From Pedobacter cryoconitis (lineage in GTDB: Bacteria; Bacteroidota; Bacteroidia; Sphingobacteriales; Sphingobacteriaceae): DNA of 64,000 bases. Below are positions 62,100-64,000 of this stretch, piece by piece (position 1 is the stretch's first letter; each line of letters starts with the position of its first letter). The notes beneath the pieces were generated by a model. That model saw only the letters and a program-made list of their open reading frames with translations, made no database searches and was not told the origin of the DNA. The translations under genes were made by a program, and so were the position numbers. Location: contig NZ_CP014504.1 of NCBI RefSeq assembly GCF_001590605.1, forward strand, positions 5,766,001 to 5,830,000, read 5' to 3'.

Positions 62100-62954
62100 C
62101 TATAAATTATTAATGACTTCTATGGGTAACTTCGTAAACTGAACGATCTTAAGTGTATCAAAATTTTCTTTTTTCATTTCTCTTGCCAGTTCAAGAGAAA
62201 TTTCGAGTTTCCCTTTTTCAAGGCCTTGTTCAAACTGGTCATCAAGAACACATTGATATTCCCATTTTTTCTGCTGATCTAAATCGTGTATAAACCGTTG
62301 TTCGGGTGTTAGTCTGCTCATTTCAGATACATTAAATATTTTTTGAAAGATACGTTTGTCCAGATACTCCGGGATTTTGCCCAGACTTTGCATGTGTTTA
62401 AGCATATAAACCCATTTGTCCAGTTCATTCTCCAGCTCATCTTCTTTTTTATCAAATTTAGGTAGTTCCAAAAACTTAAATCCCAGTCCATTGTGGAATA
62501 TTTCACCTGTGCCCGTGTTAACCAGTGAAATACTCTGCAGATAATGATCGTTTGTGCTGCTTTTCATTTTAAAATCCAGTATAGCAATCAGAAAGACCTC
62601 TTTCAACTTGAAATTCCAGTTTTCTTTACCTAGTGATTTTTGCTGGTGGATCAGCCGGCTTAAGTAAAAAATACACCGGTCGCCAAAATTAGAATGTGCA
62701 AGCCGCTGCATTTCCACAATAAACTGCTCACCCTGCGTTCCAGTACATAATAGATCAAAAGAGACTTTTCTGTAATCTTGCTCATCACCCCCATACTCCG
62801 TTGGACCATAAATAATATCGGTAATGTGTTTCTGTCCTTCAAATATTGCATTTAAAAATCCGATCATAATATCCTTATTCGGCTCACCGCCGAAAAGGTG
62901 CTTAAAACCGAAATCTGACAACGGATCAATATACTTGTTCATTTTTTCTGACAT
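62100..62954 (-). CDS. Rpn-family PD-(D/E)XK nuclease/putative transposase
   Basis: A 284-aa protein of the recombination-promoting nuclease family. It starts NKYIDPLSDFGFKHLFGGEPNK, the family hallmark. The PD-(D/E)XK core is Asp67 in SFDLLCTG and Glu81-x-Gln83 in FIVEMQR. A C-terminal region (LELAREMKKENFDTLKIVQF) may bind DNA or be a helical tail. Such proteins raise RecA-independent recombination and occur in many copies; some are linked to short mobile elements. No terminal repeats or target duplication are visible here. ATG 62954 or 62942 are both possible starts. Confidence 0.87.
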   Translation of the reverse strand: MSEKMNKYIDPLSDFGFKHLFGGEPNKDIMIGFLNAIFEGQKHITDIIYGPTEYGGDEQDYRKVSFDLLCTGTQGEQFIVEMQRLAHSNFGDRCIFYLSRLIHQQKSLGKENWNFKLKEVFLIAILDFKMKSSTNDHYLQSISLVNTGTGEIFHNGLGFKFLELPKFDKKEDELENELDKWVYMLKHMQSLGKIPEYLDKRIFQKIFNVSEMSRLTPEQRFIHDLDQQKKWEYQCVLDDQFEQGLEKGKLEISLELAREMKKENFDTLKIVQFTKLPIEVINNL

Positions 62955-63187
62955 AATTCGATTGATTTGTGCCCAACTTACTCTACATTTCTCTATTGTT
63001 GGTAATATTTATCTATATTAGAAATAATATGTTTTATTATTACATGTGCTTGTGTTATTTAGGATCTGTTCAAATTAACAGCGTATATTGTGAGCCCTAA
63101 TTTTTATTGGGATATAATTGTTCTCTAATGGTTTACCAGGCATGAACATCAATAATGATGTCTGCTGTATTTTAATTTTAAATTGAT

Positions 63188-63676
63188 ATGAATAACTTAA
63201 ATATTTCCATTGCTTATGAATCCTACGATCAGTTAGAAGAACTGAATGCAGCCGATCAATCCTTATGTATACAAGCAAAGGAAGCATTAAAGACCTCTTA
63301 CTCTCCATACTCCAAGTTTAAAGTTGCCACTGCGGTAAGGCTAAATGATGGTGTGGTCGTTTCTGGAAGTAACCAGGAGAATCTGGCCTACCCATCCGGA
63401 CTTTGTGCAGAACGTGTGGCTCTTTTTACAATTGGTGCCACTTATCCTGATGCAATTATAGAAACGATGGCGATTACAGCCCATACCGATAACTTTAAAA
63501 TTGAACAGCCTATTACTTGCTGTGGTGCTTGTTTACAAGTTATGGCCGAATTTGAAAGAAAACAAAATAAAGAAATAGAAATACTTTTTTATTGTCTGAA
63601 TGGTAAGATTCTAAAAGTGAAGGGTATCAAAAGTTTGCTGCCTTTTGTATTTGTAGAAGATCGTCTGGCTGAATAA
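63188..63676 (+). CDS. cdd: cytidine deaminase
   Basis: A 162-aa homotetramer-type cytidine deaminase that converts cytidine to uridine in pyrimidine salvage. The zinc site is Cys73-Ala-Glu75 in GLCAERVAL plus Cys112 and Cys115 in CCGACLQ. KTSYSPYSKFKVATAV (35-50) and SNQENLAYPSGL match the substrate-binding part. It has normal length for the family with a short N-terminal addition (1-25). The gene is divergent from the Rpn-family gene, with a 233-nt gap that shows no other feature. It precedes parC by about 100 nt. Confidence 0.92.
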   Translation: MNNLNISIAYESYDQLEELNAADQSLCIQAKEALKTSYSPYSKFKVATAVRLNDGVVVSGSNQENLAYPSGLCAERVALFTIGATYPDAIIETMAITAHTDNFKIEQPITCCGACLQVMAEFERKQNKEIEILFYCLNGKILKVKGIKSLLPFVFVEDRLAE

Positions 63677-63780
63677 CTTCGAAATCCAAGCAGCACATCA
63701 GTTTTTTAAAACTGTTGGGAAATTGTGTTCTCAAAATTTGAGCGGATGCCTTATCTTTACGCCATCCAAACCCTTTCTTA

Positions 63781-64000
63781 ATGAGCGACGAATTAGATAA
63801 TAACGTAAACGAAGAGACAAAACATACCGTAATACCTATTAATGGCCTTTACGAGAACTGGTTCCTCGATTATGCCTCTTATGTAATTTTAGACCGGGCA
63901 GTACCCCATATTAATGATGGACTGAAACCCGTTCAGCGTAGAATTATGCACTCGCTGAAAGAAATGGACGATGGACGTTTCAACAAGGCAGCCAATGTGA
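63781..64000 (+). CDS. parC: DNA topoisomerase IV subunit A, N-terminal part (runs off the window)
   Basis: Seventy-three codons from ATG 63781 to the window edge. The text GLYENWFLDYASYVILDRAV then PHINDGLKPVQRRIMHSL is the diagnostic GyrA/ParC N-terminus. A short acidic extension (MSDELDNNVNEETKHT) precedes it. The start is ATG with no Shine-Dalgarno sequence. Together with ParE at 51597 it forms topoisomerase IV, which decatenates daughter chromosomes. The remainder lies outside the window. Confidence 0.93.
   Translation, partial: MSDELDNNVNEETKHTVIPINGLYENWFLDYASYVILDRAVPHINDGLKPVQRRIMHSLKEMDDGRFNKAANV

Noticed and set aside
62100..62954. The Rpn-family gene as an intact insertion sequence
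   Set aside because: No terminal inverted repeats or target-site duplications flank the gene; the hairpin at 62050 is a 3' end structure.
1..64000. CRISPR arrays, rRNA and tRNA genes, prophage or replication origin
   Set aside because: No regularly spaced repeats with unique spacers, no tRNA or rRNA signatures, no phage structural genes and no dnaA-box cluster were seen.

Overview
The window looks like the chromosome of a Bacteroidota bacterium of the Sphingobacteriaceae, most like Pedobacter. The evidence is AT-rich DNA with almost no Shine-Dalgarno sequences, TAnnTTTG-type promoter boxes, several outer-membrane beta-barrel and TonB-dependent receptor proteins, a TamL/TamB pair, a FucP variant of the Bacteroidota kind and a precursor leader of the pinensin kind. 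The genus is inferred; no rRNA or tRNA gene is present to anchor it.

Layout. 1-4.6 kb: the end of an unknown Cys-rich protein, an ArgE-type deacetylase whose 5' end appears frameshifted, and a fucose-type module (FucP permease, fuconolactonase-like amidohydrolase, AraC regulator). 4.6-13.7 kb: mixed metabolism and small secreted or hypothetical proteins, including an HD hydrolase, an M28 lipoprotein peptidase, a DtxR/MntR regulator with a palindromic operator, a repeat-rich secreted protein, a VOC protein, a methyltransferase, NhaA and a glutaminyl cyclase, with several intrinsic terminators and short tandem duplications at stop codons.

13.8-28.0 kb is the most interesting part: a class I lanthipeptide gene cluster. 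A rightward operon encodes a C39-peptidase ABC exporter, a split LanB dehydratase (B1 and B2, overlapping by 4 nt) and a long LanC-like protein that lacks two of the three canonical zinc ligands. A 63-aa precursor with a GG-ended leader and a core ending in IKCTTVIC lies on the opposite strand, convergent with lanC across a shared terminator. A divergent leftward operon encodes two ABC permeases, a TonB-dependent receptor and an ABC ATPase, possibly immunity or uptake. A TTGCAAC-N3-GTTGCAA palindrome occurs upstream of the precursor, and variants occur between the two divergent operons, suggesting shared control. A 168-bp inverted repeat built on 11-bp units follows.

28.3-35.9 kb: a PepSY membrane protein divergent from a dicarboxylate module (porin, DASS transporter, succinate dehydrogenase/fumarate reductase C-A-B), with two oppositely oriented Fur-like half sites between them. 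36-44.5 kb: an SSS transporter, a TetR regulator, FabF, a cupin, a fatty acid desaturase and a TTG-started outer-membrane barrel. 44.5-47.1 kb: a DUF2235 (Tle1-like) phospholipase with a DUF2931 lipoprotein, a likely toxin-immunity pair without other type VI genes nearby. 47.3-64 kb: mostly housekeeping (DEAD-box helicase, two transporters, topoisomerase IV parE and the start of parC, YihY, TamL/TamB, an Rpn-family nuclease, cytidine deaminase). parE and yihY overlap tail to tail inside one terminator hairpin.
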